In this document: positions 24,466-38,300 of the stretch, in pieces | Position numbering within the stretch: position 1 is the first letter of the stretch | Layout: every line of letters starts with the position of its first letter | DNA from: Caprimulgus europaeus | Taxonomy: Eukaryota; Chordata; Aves; Caprimulgiformes; Caprimulgidae | Direction of reading: 5' to 3' | Length of the DNA stretch: 64,000 bases | Assembly: GCA_907165065.1 (NCBI GenBank) | Contig: OU015524.1 | Coordinates: 54,229,295 to 54,293,294 of the forward strand | Notes under the pieces: generated by a model | The model's input: only the letters and a program-made list of their open reading frames with translations | What the model was told of the DNA's origin: nothing | Database searches by the model: none | Position numbers and translations under genes: made by a program

Positions 24466-24879
24466 GCAGCGAGCATCCAAGGGCAAGAGATGACAGGCGG
24501 GAGATGATGTGAAGTGTGGCCGGGGTATTAGAAGAGGAAAACCAGGCAGCGGCCAGGTCTCTGGAGATCACAGCAAGGGCAGCCTCGCCCGAGGAGGGAG
24601 GAAGAGAAAGGAAGCCTCTTGCTGCATCCTGAAATGACAACACACAGCTTGCCTTCAAGAGCCAACCAAAGAAACCAAGTATGTGAAAAGTCCTTTCCAG
24701 GCTGGAGCTATAACAATCTTTGATGAACAAAGGTAAAACCTGCAAAACCATATTTTCATTGACTTTTGGCAGTGGGAAGAACAAACTAAACTTCTGCACA
24801 GATGGTACCTTTCTTCTGGCAACATCAAAGCCCAGAACAGATGGATAGCCTAAAACTTATAGCTCTCTAGAGAGATCAT

Positions 24880-24975
24880 TCACTATGATAATCCCAGCTT
24901 CGCAGGGCACACTGAGAAGCATGTGACTTGCCCAGTCTCACTCCTCAGGAGCAGGAGCCCAGGTCTCCTCCTTTA
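24880..24975 (+). repeat. Possible MIR-like ancient repeat fragment
   Basis: The order 'cacactgagaagcatgtgac', 'ttgcccagtctcac', 'ggagcaggagcccaggtctc' mirrors the 'aaactgaggca...tgacttgcccaaggtcac...gagccaggatttgaacccaggtct' core of MIR-type SINEs and related L2-tailed repeats. It is diverged, about 95 bases, and sits just downstream of the CpG island. Confidence 0.4.
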
Positions 24976-27900
24976 ACCAGGAGCCTTCTCCCCACACCTC
25001 CCCTCCTTCCCATTACCTCTCCTCCAGCAGCACCATCCAGGGTGTGGGAAACCAGCATTATGTGAACTCGCCTGTGGTTCCTTGTTCACTATTTTGGTCC
25101 GGACAGAACGGAGATCCTGGGACACGAGCACAGAGAGAGATTAGGTGGTTTAAATCTTATGCCTCGGGCCCCTCTCCAAGGAAAAACTATTGCTAACTTA
25201 CAGCTGTCTCGTGCTCTCTGTGGAATGAGAGGGAAGTCCATTCAGTCTGGTGAAAATAAACCCACCATCATAGCTGGCATTCTCGTTGGCAGTCTCAGTG
25301 CAGAGGCCAAGGATTTGAGGGCTATGACACATGAGGCAGCTCACTCCTAAAGAGCTTGATCTGGGTTGAAACGTGTCATCAGAAAAGCATGAGGAGCCTT
25401 GTGCTCCTGCTGTCAATACAGTACTTGCCCTCTTCACACAGACCAGCTTTCTTTTTCTGTCCTGCCAGTCTGGCACACAGCATGGGGACCCTTTACTGTA
25501 CATTCACTTTAAAGGAGAAGGACACCCAGCTTCCTCTCACTAAGCTCAAAGAACTCAACCATCCATCCTGCAGCTACCGTTTCACTATCACCATTTGCCC
25601 TAGTACAGTAACACACAGCTGGGCAGACTCTAAAATGGATGAGCAGTGAGAAATAAGCTGTTGCACAGACATCATTCTGCTAACAGCCTAGTGAGGAAGA
25701 ATTGGGGGTCCTTGCAGACATGACTGCACCGTGCTGCACCCCAGGATCCTGGGCAACAGCCATGATTTTTGGTTGCCTGATGATGGCTGTGAAGGGACTT
25801 GAGAAACTCCCCTTGTGTTTGCCAGCTCTGCAGCATCAGCCATTTAAGCATACTCTGGCAGTTGGATTTCCATGAAGAAAAGTGCTTCTGTTTTGTGAGG
25901 CACTGTTGGCTGGAGGGCCACTAAAATAGTGTTAGTGTTTTATTTGTTGCTCTTTACATCACTTAGAATGAAATTACTATAAGATGTTGCAAAGGGGGAC
26001 ATTAAGTAGAGGAATTAAATCTTGTCAAAGAATTGTTTGGCTCACTGATTTGCCACAGGTGCAGCTCTAATAATAAAGCAATTGTCAGGAGCTCTTCCAG
26101 GAGCACGGCAGCGATGTAGCCATGTACACGCTGTGCTGTTGTCAGCCTTGCTCTCCAGTTTAGGATCAAGAGCAAGTCTAGGGCTGTGCAAGAGGCTATC
26201 TCAGGCAAGAAGTGTTAACTCTAATAAGGCTATTTATCATATGATATGAGAAAGCAGAAGCTTTCATCATAGAGGCCCAGAGATTTTTCTCTTTGCTCTT
26301 TTATCAACAGGTCTCAGAGTATATACAGGCTCCTGCTAAGGCGTGAAACCTCTATCGAAGCGGTTTTCATAATCTTCCCAGATGAATTAATGTAATATGG
26401 TAAACCTAAGCATAGCACACAGCAAACAGACCAGAACAACTCTCTGAGACAAGAAGGTACAGCGAGCAAGACAGATGTGGTGGTGGGATACACCACCAGC
26501 AGAAACTAGAATGCAAGGAAAAGCTGCCTGAAAGAGCTGTCATCTAACAAAACTGATTTGCCACCTTACATCACCACTGTAACAGTCTCACATTTCACAA
26601 GCTTTTCCTCATAGACCCTATTCCAATGGCCACTGCCCCTGTAGGTGAAATTAAGAAGGTGAATCACCCCGAGGATGATCTGCAAGATTTTCAAGTGGAA
26701 AAGCAGTAAAAAAAAAAGTTGGGGTTTTTTTTAAAAATCTGTCTTAAGTCTCCAAGCTTTCTCAGGCAATTCTGTGTGGCCTGGTTTGATTTCTTCCCCC
26801 TGCATTTACTGACATAGGTGTTTTCTTGATACAACTTCCATACAGTCATTGTGAGTCCTCAGAGCTGAATGTGCTCTGTGCTCATACTCTAACCTTTTTT
26901 TTTAAAAAAAAAAAATTAATTTTAAAGAAGATAAAAGACTGGGAAAAACATAAGGAAGGTGCGCCTCAGTGAAGTCATGTAGACAGCTCTGCAGTGCCCA
27001 GCTCCTGCACACCTTCCTCTGAAAGCTATGGAAAGGGTTTTAAATTATATGGAGGCAAAAGAAGGGGAGGTCTGCAGCTGGTTTGAGTCCTGGGGTGAGG
27101 AAGTTAAAAGAATAAAAGAATTAGAGACAGCTCTTTCACGTAGGTGATTAGTGCAAAGGAATGTGAGATCCGGCAAAGAAGGTTTGCTTATCAAGCTGCA
27201 GATTTATTAAATGCATTCCAGACTTGCATTGCTTCATTCAAGTTTAACTAAGCTGTAATACTTAATATGCCCTTTAGCAATTTAATACTCTCTTGTACAA
27301 ATCACTGGAAAATTTAAAATAGAAAAATATGTCCAGGCTTAACTGTAAGAAGAAGGGGAACTCTTTACAAAAACAGAGGAGAAAGGATGCATGGGTAAAG
27401 CTGAATATTACTGAATATCTTACTGCATGTATTATTCTGCTGAGTTATTGGTACGTGCGCTCTCGGCTGCAGGCTAAAGGAGGAACTAGCAGTAATAACT
27501 TACAGAACAACAATTGTAGCATCAGGGCTTGAGACTGGCATCGTATCATGCCCAGAAATTACTCAGGAAACACGTTTTATACATTTGTTTTGCCTTCACA
27601 GAGCACAAAATGTGGGTTTCTTCTTTAAGGAAATGAAAATCGGTTGTTGGTGCTGCTTAGAACAGACAGGAAATATTGCTGTCAGACATCATACAATTGC
27701 TTTCACAATAAAAAGGGATGTAAACATTGAATTGGTACATCACTGAGACATTAAAGACAATCTTTGTTGGGGACAGAGAGAGGACAAGACTGTAAAATGC
27801 ATTGCTGCTGCATAATTACGTGTGAATATAAACACATCCATCATATAAACATATTTCTGCATAAATATTTTGGGTCTCATACCCTGTGTAAGAAAGTTCC

Positions 27901-28439
27901 TTCAAGGCTCTGTGTGCCCACATCATGCAGCAGTTTATCCCAATTCAGACAAGTGGATGTTATTTAACATTGGGCAGGCATGTGGGAAAGAAGGGGAGGA
28001 CTTTATTTTGTGGTAGTCAATAAAACTGCTTGACTTTTGTTTTTTTAAAGGAGTAAAGACTCTTAAAGCAGCCTTCCCAACCAACTATCTGCATCATAAA
28101 AGTATCCTCCTGAATCTGTAACTGCCCTGCAGAGTGTTGGACCAGAAGATGCAATGGTACCTGTTGCATCCTACAAGACATTCCCAGGACAGAAGTGGAG
28201 TGCAGGAAAGGGATAGTTACATACAGGGTGAGTACTTCCATCTCCATCTAGGTGCAACTGATACAAAAACTGTATATAGTCCAAGACTGTAGAGTGACCA
28301 CTTCTAACGATGCTGAATCAATCTGTCAGCCAGTATATCACTGCTGACCCAGACTGACTGCCAGTAGCCAGCATGAGTCAATAGTGCAGAGAGATGACAG
28401 GGCCTTGCAGAGGCTGGGAAGAGCCATCACTCCCGAGGG

Positions 28440-28560
28440 ACGAACTTACCCGGGACCTAAAGGGCAGTGGGATTAAAGATTTGCCAAAACTCATGAATTG
28501 AGTTAAGCAAGAGCTGGGACCAGAATCTCCCCTCTCCTGCCCTGGTCATACACTACCAGG
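28440..28560 (+). repeat. Possible MIR-like ancient repeat fragment
   Basis: The words 'agatttgccaaaactcatga' and 'gcaagagctgggaccagaat' followed by 'ctcctgccctggtcatac' have the order of the MIR/L2 'gacttgcccaaggtcac...gagctgggactagaac...ctg...cccagtc' tail. It lies directly upstream of the CR1 fragment at 28633. Confidence 0.35.
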
Positions 28561-28632
28561 CCCCAAGACATTTTTAACAATTATTGTTGCCTTCCACTGG
28601 CAGCCTCAGACTAACTCTTTCCATGCTATTTA

Positions 28633-28760
28633 AGGGCTGCAGGACTGGAAGTGACCTCCTGAATCACTGATCCCAGTCCCTTCTAATTGGAGACAACCAC
28701 ATCATATGAGTCTAGTCTGAAATGCCTCAAAGTGAGTGGGGTGGTGGGACGTGTGATGAT
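28633..28760 (-). mobile_element. Old CR1 LINE 3' end fragment, minus strand
   Basis: The plus-strand words 'gcaggactggaagtgacctc', 'atcactgatcccagtccctt' and 'gagtctagtctgaaatgcct' occur in the same order as in the reverse-complemented 3' end of old amniote CR1, where they read 'ggactggaagggacctc', 'gtcatcgagtccagtcccc' and then the ORF2 tail. The fragment is short and diverged. Confidence 0.5.
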
Positions 28761-31699
28761 TTCATCCTTCCAAATTTGAGAGGCAACACCCAAGTGGTTG
28801 TGGCAGTGATTGCCTCTTGCTCAGACATTACAGGAGAGACATTATGGGAAGACTATGGTTGCCTGTTAACAGAAGGATTTTTTGCTGAAAGGTATTTGTT
28901 TTGCTTGTAATTTTCCTGATGTGGCTATGGAAATGCAAGTGAGGTGGGATCTGGGTAGAGCAGCCACTCATTTCTCCCACCATGCTAAGCAGCAATGGCA
29001 CAGAGTACTAAAAAGCAACTTGCCAGCATCTGAGACAATAGGGGAGTTTGCTAGACCTCAGAAACGTCTATTGACACAGAAGCTGGTGCAATATATTGAA
29101 TATCAGAAAGATCACGTGTATGGTAGCAGGGCCTGATTTAGGCATGAATGTATTGGCAATGTCTGGCTTTGAAAGGCACATAGTTCATGGAATACACAGA
29201 ATTTATTTCCTGAGCAGGGGGAGAGGGCTTTGATTCTCCATTAGCCTCCACTTCCCACTTCTCTGCTGTGGCTTTGGCGTGTGGCAGGAATGACAGGAGA
29301 GAGGACCTGCACAGTTTGTGGTTCTGTCTCTGTAGGGTGTAGATCTTAGAGAGAATTATTTTTTCTTTTTTCTTGTCATCTAGTCCACTTCATGGAAGGG
29401 ATGCCCTGTGAGATCAGCTCTGTCTTTCTCTGGGGAACACCCCCCTGCAAAGCACTTCTCCTACCAGTCCTTTCAGAGGCCATGAGCTAGGGAGCAGCAT
29501 GGGAGCAGCACCCTGTCCCTGAGGTGGGGATAAGTGACCATAAGAGCAGCTGCCAAAGTATAATGGCACACAGCTATGTGTTAAAGAATGAAGGCCCCTT
29601 AAATATCAAATAGTGTTTTAACTTGTTTCAAAATGCAGGGATGAAACTGAGTTTCGTGTCACCACTGAGTTGTGGCAAGCTACCAACAAAACCTGCTTTA
29701 GAGCAGCTGGCACGGTTTCCATAGCTGATATCCAAAAGCTACAGAGAATTATCTGCAGCAACAAAGTGAGAGTAACAAGCAAAAGAGATCCAGCTGTCAG
29801 GAGCAGGAAAGGGGATCAGACGTACTGAGGCAGATGATCCAAATAGCTCCGGTTTGTTTTTTAGTCTCATCTTCGACAAATACCTAACAGAAGAACTTAT
29901 TAAAGCTGCTTTCTGAGGAAGAAGGAGGCAGATTACTTGTATACATTGTGTGCACTCATTCACATAGTGTTAATACCCTGGTAGTATAACTGTAAGTACA
30001 GCTTATTTCACTGACACTTAAATATTTAAATTTACAACTAACACTCTTGTGAGTCCTGCTATTTAGGGTACTATGACTTAGTGTGGGCCAAGAGTCAAGA
30101 TTTGGGTTAGAAAGAAGTAGTGTTGACTCTTTCAGAAAAATAGTGCAGTCCTGCACCTAAAGGCCCAAGAGGTTGGTCGTTCACAGCAAGTGGAACATAA
30201 TTGATCAGTATAGAGAAATTCAGCACATTTCCAAGCAGTTAAGCTGTCATTCACTGTGAGGATCTGCAGTGGCCAGAGGCTTGGGCATGTTCCATGCATC
30301 AGTGTGTGCCCACAGGCAGCCAACATTCTGAGCTTTTCTCTCTTTTCACAAGATGCTGGCATACCTGTGGGCATTAAGGTCAGAGAGAACCTCTCAAGTC
30401 ATCAAAAAATCACAGAAGACTTCATCCATTTCTGCTGGAGATGTCTGGCTATTTCTATGTATAGTTGTGTGTAATTTTTTGACACAAAGTCCTTCCTTGT
30501 ACCAATCTGCACTCTCCAGGTAATTCAGGATGTCAGCTCTGGCTACTCTTCCTTACCTTGCCATGTTTTCTCACAAAGCTGATGATGAAAGACATGGTGT
30601 GACCACAAACCTGGATGGGGGAGATAAGGAGGAATTAAAGAGAAAAAATTTCACTTCCAAACCAGTTGGACATGTACCCAGCTGGGGTGGTAGTGGCTGG
30701 CAGTGGAGTGACAAAGCTGTTTAATGGCTGTGGCAGGTCAGTTCTTAAAGCTCATAAAGGTGCTGTGGTGAATGGCCAGTTTTTCCTAGTAGTTTTTGTT
30801 GTCACATAGACAAATTGAAGCTACCTCTGCAGCTCAGAACATCAATACTCATTACAGGTCTACAGACCTGGATGTCTCTCTCAGGCTTTATGATCACAAG
30901 CACATCCCTCTAGCAAGAGCAGCAGGTTTGGGGCACTGCAGGCCTCTCCCTCGTCCCCATGTCTTTCCAGGGCAAGTGGTCTGCTAACACTGGGACAACA
31001 CAAGCTTTCACCCACGCCTGGGAGACTCTGCTCAGGTGGGGCACTTCACCAGACTGTGGTAAGGCCAGCCAAGGCAAAGGTGGATTACAGGAGGCTGGCT
31101 TCCAGGATGTTAGAGAGAGAAGACCTTCCAAATACTTGACAGAGAATTCTTCACTACTGTAAGGAAAATATTGAACCTATATCTCCAAGAAAATACTGGC
31201 ACTCCAGACAGACCTTCACTGTCACAATGGGTCTATTGCAGCTGTGGAAAAAGGTTCCCCCATCTAAATCAGAGACTCACTAAGCCTGCCCACTCTGAGA
31301 ATCCTGTCAGATACATCAAAGGTGACCGTGGACTGCCAGTTTCCTAATGAATGGTTCCATTTATAACAGTAATTGAAATATGAGATCCTGAGATAATGAC
31401 TCAAGGATTGCTCAAGAGGACAGGATGAAACCTCTCTGAAAAGCTTCTTTCTGCTCTTTCATTGGTAAGATAGCTAATAAACATCTTCTGGAATAACAGT
31501 CTGGTGCACATTGCCAAAATTCAATTTGTGCATTTGTTCTTCTGAGGCAAAGATGCTGAGTGATGAAAACCAAATTGCCAGTGTCAGCTGGGTAAAACCA
31601 GTTAATATTCTGTAGCCTGGAATAAAGTTCTCATACCTGCATTCCTCCTATGTGCAGTTCACTTAAGCATTTTAAATATCCCTTGAATGAATACTTTCA

Positions 31700-31860
31700 G
31701 CTTTGGAGGTCAGCAGTGGTTAGAGTGCTAGTTTGCAGAACAAGCTCTTTGACTGGAAAAAATGAGATGTAAATCAGCACTTTTTCCAGGGGCACAAAAG
31801 AGAGATGATAACTTAAGAGCTTGATCAGTCTGCCTTCTGTTAAAATGCATGCAGTTCTGG
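31700..31860 (+). repeat. Possible tRNA-like SINE head (MIR-like)
   Basis: 'gcagtggttagagtgctagt' resembles the tRNA-derived A-box head of MIR-type SINEs ('agtggttagagca..gg'). The remainder fades quickly and no clear B-box follows, so this is a low-confidence relic and not a functional tRNA gene. Confidence 0.3.
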
Positions 31861-33943
31861 TAGGTGGTTCAGTGGCCAGGGCATAGCAGCACACTCTAGC
31901 AATGTAGATGTTCTTATGCTCAGAATATCTACAATTCACAGCAGCATAGAAGAGGCAACAGTGGTACCACCACTACAACACAGAAATAGACAGTGACAGG
32001 ATAACTGCTCTGAGCAGTAGGTTAGTCACAGTTAAGTCTTTTGGGGATTTTTTTAACATTTTAAGCCTAAACATGATGAAAGGGTGCTTCTTCAGTTTAG
32101 TTGGTTTCTATGAGAACAGATGCTGTTTTATTAACAGTGCATGGGCATGTGAGTGCATGAGTGTGTCCACTGAGCATAAAGATTTTACCTGGACAGTCCA
32201 TACTTCAAGGTTGCTTTGGGTTAGACTGCATAACCCATCTGGATATGAGATGCTGCACCCATGGCTTTGTCTCTAGGATTGTGAAACCTTTCCATTCAGG
32301 TGCTGCATGTCAGTACTTCCACATGATAGCTCAGCAAAAAGTTCCAGCTGGCACTGACAGACTCATCAGTAGGTGCAAATGCAGAGGTGGTGGAGGCTCT
32401 GCTGTCATCTTGATTCACTGATATCCACCCTTGAATCCTGCTTATAAGGGAAAGACTTTGCCCCTATGACTAGAATGCTCCTTAGTGGAGTGCAGACAAA
32501 TCCACTTGGATTGTTGGACTGTGCCATGCATTGTTCAAAAGTTTTTCACTTCTGCTTGTAACAAAATGCTACATGGGACAGGGAGTAAAAAATTGGGGAA
32601 GAGTGAAGAATTACAATTTGCAAGGTCTGCTGTTGTAGCTCAGAGGTGGCAGTGGTACTAATAGGACTTGAGAGCTTCCTCTCTTTGTAAAGAGTTGATA
32701 TCTCGGAGTCTTTCTGACGGGACATTCAGATCCCTCACAAACTATCCAGACAGATGCATTTGCTACTAGAACATCTTCAAGGAAGATGGAAGGAAGGCTT
32801 AGGAGAAGGAAGATGGCAGATTGATGACCTCCTCTTTCCTTGATCCAGTGTGTTTTTCTCTGCTGAAAATGAAAGCATCTCTCTTCTGAGTGCCAGAACA
32901 TTGCAGACAGTGAAATGGTAACTACTGAGGTGAGGACCAACACTAAAAATTTACAGAGCAAATATGACCCAAAGGAAGGAGCTAATCCTGCCAGACACCT
33001 GCCCGATTGTGACCATAACTTTCAGTAAGCAGCCTCTGGCCTGGCAGCTGAAGGAAAGTGGAAACTCGTTTGTATCAGGGCCTGACGTTCATGCAGCTCT
33101 GTGCAGTCCCTGGAGTTGCAGACCATCGACATCTGTGTCAGCAGGAGCAGAGCCAGTCCCATACTTCCTCATACTAAAATCTTGCAGAGAGGAAATCCAC
33201 AACACACAGGCTAAGTGGAATCAGCATACATCAGGTAGGTCAGTGGGTCTTTCCACAGGAAAGAGGATTTTCTGTGGGTCCTCCTCAAAAACCGTAAGAA
33301 AGCTGTAGCAGCTGGATGAAATGGGTATCTTGGTCAGAGAGCAATGGCAACATTTAGCCTATGAACTTGACAACCCAAGCTGATGTGAGGTCCTATGAAA
33401 GGCATATGTCAGCTTTCACTAGTTCAGGCTGAAACCCTTCCCATCATCTGCCCATTACACTCCAAGTTCCCTTGCACAGCACAGCAGCAAGGGGAGGGCC
33501 ATGTTTCTGACCAAGCAGAGCATTTGACCTGCAGTGTAGAGATGCTGGTTCCAGTGGGCTCCCTCCCTGCTCCGTAAATTAGTTTCAAACCTGCAAGAGA
33601 CTTGATAAGTGACACAGAAGTGGCATGGAGAGTTGAAGCATGATTCAAAAGCAAAGGGAAATTCACACAGTAAGTACACTTCCATACAAAGCTTGCCTGG
33701 CTTTTATCCTTAGTCTGTCATGGCCAGAACTATTCCGAGTGCTGACTCACTCTTCTTTCAAATGTTTAAACCCTGTCCAGGCTCAGGGTAGGAGAGGGTG
33801 GTTCAAACCATAAAGATGTAAGACTAAAGGTCAGGTGAGCCAAACTGGTGTTTCAACACCCAGTTTATACTGGTCTGTACACTCAGTTTGACTCTGCATC
33901 CACTGGATATTTATAAAAATTTGCCTCAGGTTTAGCCTTGTGT

Positions 33944-33957
33944 ACACACACACACAC
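33944..33957. repeat. (AC)n microsatellite
   Basis: Seven AC units in a row, flanked by unique sequence. Confidence 0.9.
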
Positions 33958-35279
33958 CCCAGTGAGACAAATCAGTCTCGTTAGTCCTATTTTGTAGCTG
34001 AGCTTCAGACTCATGGTGGGATGCCAGGCTCGGACAGGAGGTCAGTGAGAGGGAGGGCCCCCAGATAAGAATTAATGCCCCAACCCATGGCACAGCATTC
34101 CTCAATTTATCAGAGGTTACTGGGACCATTGTGGAAGGTGGCAGCAAGGTTATGACAGGCAAACATGCAATCAGATGAGAGAATTTTGTTTCCTTAATTT
34201 ATGGTCAGGCCTCCAATGATCTGTGGGATAAAAGCTGATCTAGAAACCAAAGTGTTTGCAATTTTGTGCTCAAATAGGTTTGTAGCTTCATGTTGTATTT
34301 CCAAGGGTGGGCATTATACTCAATGCATTGAGCATAAAGTATCTCTAGGTTTGAATCAGTTCTGTGGGATTAGAGTCACTGGATTTGGAGCCAACCAGCC
34401 TTTTATTTGGGGAGAGTGAAGAGGTGGAATATCTGAACTGTCCATGCAATCTTGACAAATCTTTAGTGACCTTTCTCTAGAAGTGGAGAGCCAGAGTCCA
34501 GACAGAGCACAGCCGTAGATTTAGAAAGGAAAAAAGTGGAGGCAGGTTCGGATTTTATCAGCATTAGCCCACCTTTTTCAGGGATGCAGCACCTTCAGAC
34601 CTCACACCAGTGAGACTGAGCCCGGAATGTGGTTTCCTTTTCTCTCTGAAACCAAAGTTGGGCCATATCAATAAATATCTAAGGAGATGCATATGTATGT
34701 ATGTCCCTAATTACTGGAGCTCTATGGCCTAGAAGGTCAATGTGCTCAAGCACCCTGCTCCTTTAATCATTTAAAGTGCGGCGCATGCTGCTTGGATACC
34801 TCCTAACACTGTTTGCTAGATCAGATATCAAATAGGAATGTTAAACTTTGAAAGTGGGGCAGTGGTATGCCTTGGTAATTGCCCTTCTCACTGCATAATG
34901 GAAGCTTACTGGATAGGACAATGATTTATTAACATGACCTCTCCTGCCTTCTCCTGTCTCCATGCGCTATCCCAAGCAATTCAATCAGTAATTTTTTATC
35001 ACTATGTTTTATCGTGGCATACTTATCCTAGCAGACTAACAAATTTATGTCCCTAGAAAACTCATATTCCCATGGTTGTTGTTGGAATTCACAGTATTTT
35101 TTACCATTGTTGTGTGAACATTTTTCTCATTCTTAGAGCCACAATATTTTGCATTGTTGCTCTGTCTCCTATCACTTTTAGTTCCATCAGTAACAAGAAA
35201 TTGCTGAAAGTTAGAAGTAGTCCTGGGGCTGGGATTTGGCTTGTGAGCTCTTCCCTGCTGTGATGGTCAAGACATCTTG

Positions 35280-35365
35280 AACATGGCAGTAAAATCAGGT
35301 GTGACAGCAGGTTTTGAACTAGAACCCCTCACAAACGCTAACCAAATTGCAGGAGCTGCTACAAC
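35280..35365 (+). repeat. Possible MIR/L2-like tail fragment
   Basis: 'ggtgtgacagcaggttttga' then 'actagaacccctcacaaacg' and 'ctaaccaaattgcag' follows the 'cacagca.gttttgaacc.agaacccc...ctctaacca..' order typical of old SINE/L2 tails. It is short and diverged. Confidence 0.3.
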
Positions 35366-38300
35366 AGAGGGCTGCATCTTACCCCCCAGACATCACTGCT
35401 TGCATTTCATTTCTCGCTAGTCTAGGAAATTCATCATATTGCATCTGCTCGTTGACTTTACATTTTCTGAGTTGTTAAATTAGTATCAGGAAAAAAACTC
35501 AATGTGCACAATGGTCGAAAGTCAACTCCCAATGTCTGGTGAAGCTTTTCCCTCCATTGCTCCAGGGACTCTATTTTCCTACCAGCACCATGTTTGGCTC
35601 AGCAAAACCCAATTAGCAGAGGAGACAGCCTGATACCAGCCCATGGCCATCTGCAGCTGATGTCTCTGCTGAGCAGATGGAGGTGTGTGTCCCTCCTGGT
35701 GTGAGTGGTGCACCCTTTTCTTGCTCATGGTCCAATGCCTGCACCTCCTCGTCTCTGGAGCCCGTGGCTGCACATGGTCTGATCTACCTGCCTGATCTTC
35801 CTCAAAACTATTATCTCTGAATCTGGAAATAATAACCCAGCCGGACTTCTTGGACATGCCTGCAAGACTGAGCAACAGGTCTGCTTCTAAGAATTATGAA
35901 AATTGCTGCTCTTTGAAGCAGGGCAAATTTAGCCCCTTCTGCACTGCCAACGGGACTTAAAAGGCCTCATTCACACAACTGCCACTCTTATCAAGAGAGA
36001 GCAATAAAACCTTCCAAACTAGAATGGAAGCAATTGACATTTGCCAAGTTCATGTGCAAGTGATCTTTTTTTTTTTTTTAGTGAGCCAAGTAAGCCACTG
36101 GAGCTGGCTATCCAAATACATTTTTCAGAAATAGCAGACAGAGCAGGTCAAAACTGACATCTCTTTCAACTTCAAAACCTATGAAGTTACGGTGAAACAC
36201 AGCAAAGCACTCAAATAACACTTCTTGCACTGCAAACAAGACCTGAAAGATATACAAAATGATACACAACTACAGTCAATCTTGCTCCTAGTATATGCCA
36301 ATTAAATCACCCATCTCCTTAAACCTTTCCCCTTGTTGCTTCCCTGATGGACATCATGACTGCACTTGAAAAGAGATTTTTATGGAATTTTTATTTTTTC
36401 CAAGTGATGGCTGACCTGTGGGAAGAAAACTGTGTCAGAACCAACCTCTGCACTGAATGGATATATCTTTAATAACTTACTGAAAATGTAATAGAAGTGT
36501 CCCAAATGGATCCTATGAAAATTGCTACCAAGAGAAACTCAGTTCCTGTTTTGCAAAGTAGTGATCAATACATAATCTTTTTACACATACTTTGCCAATA
36601 AGAGTCAGTATTTTATCTTTAAATGGGAGACAAATATATTTTTCACTCCTTTACAGTGCAAGTGTCTGTCCCTCCCTATGGATGGTAGCTTACAGGTGGA
36701 CCACGTTCCCATAGGAACGGCTGGATTTGGCCCATGAGCCAGGGGATCAGTAGGTGCTTTGGGATTCGACCACGGCAGATATGGGAGGAGGCTGACAAGG
36801 AGGCTGATGTGGTGTCCATGTCACAGTCTTTCCACAAACAGCACAGTGAGGGTCCCATTCACATGCTTGGTGTGGATCTGTCTCTGTGAGTGCAGCCGGG
36901 GCTTGCCAGCTCACCCACACAAGGTGGAAGTAAGCAAGTCTGATACTGAAAGCCATCATGTTGCCTCTCTTTACAGTCAGCCTAGATGTAGCCATGTGCC
37001 CATCAGCATGCTGCTTCTTTCCAAGCTTATCTTGGAAAACAATTGTCTACACTCATCTGAGGGACTGCCCAAATTAAAACACCAAGCAAATGTGTGCCTG
37101 TGTACCTGTCCATTTTTCTCCCTCTCTATTCAATGGGCCAAATTCTGCCCAAAGTGCAGCATGGAATTGTCTCCTCACTGGGGTTTTGCCAGGACCACAC
37201 TGTGCTTGGGGTCCAGCCCAGAGCAGCGTCACATGAAATGAGGAGAGAAAGTGGTTGTTCCCACATCAGCTTTGCTTTGGGATACAATGAGAAAAGCATT
37301 ATCAACACAGGTTAGAAACATTCATGGCACCAGTCTTTCTAGTGTCATTCACACTTCTTGCACCTTCATAAATATTTTTCCAAAGCAGCCTGTGTCAATG
37401 GAAAACAGCTCCTTCTTATGAGGAGGCCTGATCTCAATTGTTTTCATGGAGCAAGGCATTCAGTCCAGTCACTTGTCCAGAGCAGCGCAGCAGAAAATAC
37501 GGTATCATGTCAAAAAGCCATTTCCTGGTAATGTGGCATCTTCCTTGGCAAAAGCTTCTTAAAACAAACACAAAAGGCACAATAGATAAATTTATTTATT
37601 CCAGTCTTGTTTTAGACCATATCAGCAAGCACTGTTGGTCCCACAGTAAGCGACTTTCCCTTCCTGCCTTATTCCTGCTCCGAGGTCCTGCCTGCACTTT
37701 GAGTGTGTTTACGGATACAGCTCTGTGATTACTTTGGAAGTGCAAAATACTTGGCATAAGGGATTGTGACAGAGTTTCCTTGGCTCTGACAAGTCTCCTC
37801 AGTGCCTTCAGTTTTGGCTAGCTCAAAACAAAATTTTTGCTTCAAAATGCCATTCAGTTTTTCAGTAATGAAAAAAAATTTTAACAGGTGGCACTCTCCC
37901 GTGTTGCCTGACCATCCAACTTCCTGCCTTCAGGATTTAGGAAGGGAGGAAGGGGGAAGAATGCAAATACACATCTGAAACTGGCATTTGGGAGGGATTC
38001 CTGGCTTTGATTTCTCCTTTGTGGAGTCCTGTCAACCAGCCAGTGGTGTGGGTGTGGGTATCTGAGTGGTCTTGCCTGGCCATTTCAGTGTGAACTGCTA
38101 ATCAACAAGTGTGTGGGATACAGTCTGCTCTGCTGGAGATGACCTTGTGCTGGGATTTAAGGTTATGTGTTGCTTCATGTTTTCTACAGGCTCTTTACTC
38201 TTGGCTACCTTGTAGCTGAAATGTACATTTTGTACTGTCTCCTTTCCCCTTTCTACTGCCTCCTCGCTCCTGCTTCTTCTGGCTCCAGCTTAATCTGCAT

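Noticed and set aside
23855..24799. Minus-strand open frame of 314 codons across the CpG island, with overlapping frames on both strands
   Set aside because: GC-rich DNA lacks stop codons by chance. The peptide is low-complexity Pro/Ser/Gly/Arg with no domain, and several overlapping frames are equally open, so it is composition, not a gene.
31712..31731. A-box-like sequence as a tRNA gene
   Set aside because: No B-box or cloverleaf follows; at best it is an old SINE head.
36759..37241. 160-codon plus-strand frame
   Set aside because: No motif, no splice context, no codon pattern distinct from neighbouring random frames, and an equally open minus frame overlaps it.
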